Made by a program: the position numbers and the translations under genes
Part shown: one piece after another, positions 4,520 through 5,895 of the stretch
Layout: the number at the start of each line of letters is the position of its first letter
Numbering within the stretch: the stretch's first letter is position 1
The notes under the pieces: model-generated
The model's input: only the letters and a program-made list of their open reading frames with translations
Databases searched by the model: none
Told to the model about the DNA's origin: nothing
Assembly (NCBI GenBank): GCA_049509675.1
Contig: JBEKZQ010000400.1
Coordinates: forward strand, 1 to 5,895
Direction of reading: 5' to 3'
Length of the DNA: 5,895 bases
Source of the DNA: JBEKZQ01 sp049509675
Lineage (GTDB): Bacteria > Planctomycetota > Planctomycetia > Pirellulales > Thermoguttaceae

Positions 4520-5895
4520 GGGGAGACGGATGTACCAAGAAGAGTGTAGCGATAATACACTTCCAAGGTCAAGATGGCCAGGGCCGTGCTGTAGATGCGG
4601 CCGCCGCGTTGCCCCCAGGCGTCGCCGGGATCCCAACTGCCGCGCGGGCAGCCGTCGTGCCGCTGCAAGCCGACGACCGCGTCGCGCACCACCGCGTTCC
4701 AGCGGTTCCAGGCGTCGCCGCCGGCCTGGAACATGGCCAGCGTGCAGTTGTACCAGAGATAGTAATCGCAGTCGTCCGCCGCGAGGGTCGGCTTTTTCCA
4801 GCTCTTCTCCGCCAGTGCGGCCAGGTAGGGGGCGGCGTCGCGCACCAACGGCGCGTCGCGATCCAGGAACAAGAACTGCCGCGCCGCCATGCCGATGCCG
4901 GTCGTGGCGTCGGTTTGCAGCGTGCGGCCTTGGTAGCCGGTACGCCCGTTGGCGCCGGTCTGGCAACTGCGGAAGAAGCGGTCGATCTTCGCCAGGCAGC
5001 GTGGGTCCACGTCCACGGCGGCCTCTCTGGCCGAACTGAGCGCCAACACCTGCCAGCCGCTGACGGAGGTATCGCCCGGCTCGCCCGGCTCTTCGGTGTA
5101 GCGCCAGCCGCCGTCGTTGTGCTGGTTTCGCTCGATGAACGCAACCGCCTTGGCAAGCGCCGGGGCGTAGCGGTCGTCGGCCGGCTGGCCCAACGCTGCC
5201 GCGGCGGCACAGGCGTCGGCCAGCGCAAAGGCGGCAATGCCGTGCTCGTACATGTAGTTCTTGTGATTGCGGGCGAATCCGCTGGGCTGCTTCGATCCGA
5301 TCAGGCCGCCGTCGCCGCGCTGGTGGGCGACCATCCAGTCCAGCCCGCGACGGACGGCCTGGCAGTACTTGGCCCCATTGCAGTAATAATGCCCGCCGGC
5401 CTGGAACGCCAGCAGGGCCAGACCGGTATGGGCCATCTCGAACATTTCGCCGGAACCATCGCAGGGGTGTCCTTTTTCGCACATCGATGGCGGCTGAGAA
5501 CCGAGGCAGCGGTTGGCCCAGAAACCATCGGGGGCCTGGTGCCGGGCCAGCCACGCGAGCCCCTCGTCGGCCGCCCGCTCGCTGGCGGCGCTGCCGCCGT
5601 AGCGGCCGATCCATTGCGTGCGGTCGGCCAAGGTCCGTCGTTGAAAGAGTTTCCGCTGCGGCCACGGCGCCGCGGCCTTGGGCGCGGGCCGGGCGGCTCC
5701 TTTCGCCGCCGGGCTCAGATCCTCGACGCTCTGCTGGATCGTCACCACCCGCCAGCCGTCGCGGTAGGTCACCTCGATCGGATCGCCCACGGCCAGACCC
5801 GTCAGCCGCCAGCGCAGCCTCTGCTCCTGATCGATTTCCTCGGCTGCCGGGCGATGGCAGAGCGAGGTCTCATGGCCGTCGCTGGCGTAGCGAAA
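4516..5895 (-). CDS. Prenyltransferase/squalene-oxidase-repeat (alpha/alpha-toroid) protein, 5' end outside the window
   Basis: The frame is open to the right edge: upstream of a possible GTG at 5790 a further 35 codons continue without a stop and look coding (RLRWRLTGLAVGDPIEV), so the gene is probably truncated by the window and at least 459 residues are visible. After an N-terminal part ending in an Ala/Pro-rich linker, about five repeats of the squalene-cyclase/prenyltransferase type follow, each a helix leading to an HQ/NQ-x-DG turn: GLAWLARHQAPDGFW, GLDWMVAHQRGDGG, AVAFIERNQHNDGGW, a weaker FFRSCQTGANGRTGY, and VVGLQRHDGCPRGSW. The GDTSVSGWQVLAL segment is typical of the non-enzymatic toroid proteins abundant in planctomycetes. 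I see neither the DXDD acid motif of squalene-hopene cyclases nor the zinc ligands of protein prenyltransferases, so catalysis is doubtful. A Cys cluster (RCLGSQPPSMCEKGHPC) sits after repeat one. It may bind a protein or a lipid; function unknown. Confidence 0.85.
   Translation of the reverse strand, partial: FRYASDGHETSLCHRPAAEEIDQEQRLRWRLTGLAVGDPIEVTYRDGWRVVTIQQSVEDLSPAAKGAARPAPKAAAPWPQRKLFQRRTLADRTQWIGRYGGSAASERAADEGLAWLARHQAPDGFWANRCLGSQPPSMCEKGHPCDGSGEMFEMAHTGLALLAFQAGGHYYCNGAKYCQAVRRGLDWMVAHQRGDGGLIGSKQPSGFARNHKNYMYEHGIAAFALADACAAAAALGQPADDRYAPALAKAVAFIERNQHNDGGWRYTEEPGEPGDTSVSGWQVLALSSAREAAVDVDPRCLAKIDRFFRSCQTGANGRTGYQGRTLQTDATTGIGMAARQFLFLDRDAPLVRDAAPYLAALAEKSWKKPTLAADDCDYYLWYNCTLAMFQAGGDAWNRWNAVVRDAVVGLQRHDGCPRGSWDPGDAWGQRGGRIYSTALAILTLEVYYRYTLLGTSVSP

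Noticed and set aside
2999..4549. Long plus-strand open frame of 516 codons opposite the kinase
   Set aside because: The product is a His/Leu/Arg-rich string typical of antisense reading of high-GC coding DNA, whereas the minus strand has complete PAS, HisKA and HATPase motifs.
4466..5665. Upstream extension of the kinase frame to about 935 codons
   Set aside because: The added 400 codons are low-complexity Arg/Gly-rich and lie out of frame over the toroid gene, which has recognisable repeats. The ATG at 4465 is a good start.
5788..5790. GTG as the true start of the toroid gene
   Set aside because: The frame continues open with coding-like residues to the window edge, and the GTG lies within a plausible domain stretch (LTGLAVGDPIEVTYRDGW), so it is more likely an internal valine.
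1..5895. CRISPR arrays, tRNA or rRNA genes, insertion sequences
   Set aside because: No regularly spaced repeats, cloverleaf-like sequence, transposase motifs or terminal repeats were seen; coding genes fill nearly all of the window.

Overview
The window is GC-rich DNA in which every supported gene reads leftward (minus strand). It holds four complete genes and two that run off the edges. In transcription order from the right edge they are: a prenyltransferase/squalene-oxidase-repeat (alpha-toroid) protein whose 5' end lies outside the window; a soluble PAS-PAS histidine kinase; a short single-domain response regulator of the Rcp1 type; a second response regulator fused to a PP2C/SpoIIE-type (RsbU-like) serine phosphatase; a secreted cysteine-rich protein ending in a chagasin-type (I42) cysteine-peptidase inhibitor domain; and, at the left edge, the first 15 codons of mutM (formamidopyrimidine-DNA glycosylase). 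The combination of toroid-repeat protein, PAS kinase with Rcp1-like regulator and REC-PP2C fusion suggests a planctomycete (Pirellulales-like). This is an inference from gene style, not a proven assignment.

Layout: 5895-4516 toroid protein (partial); 4515-4466 a 50-nt spacer with a possible promoter whose -35 element overlaps the upstream stop codon; 4465-2858 kinase; 2901-2455 receiver protein, overlapping the kinase by 44 nt; 2441-1278 REC-phosphatase, 13 nt further on; 1281-181 secreted chagasin protein, joined to the phosphatase gene by an ATGA stop/start overlap; 180-48 a 133-nt spacer with two hairpins whose loops are complementary; 47-1 mutM.

The middle four genes form a tight, probably translationally coupled unit. 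The likely logic is that the kinase senses a cytoplasmic signal through two PAS domains and phosphorylates the stand-alone receiver and/or the receiver on the phosphatase. The phosphatase would then act on a phosphoserine partner, typically a STAS-domain anti-anti-sigma factor, which is not in this window. The unexpected member is the exported, four-CXXC, chagasin-domain protein co-translated with the phosphatase. It ties a signalling cassette to control of extracytoplasmic cysteine peptidases. That link is the most interesting point here, and it is inferred from gene arrangement only.
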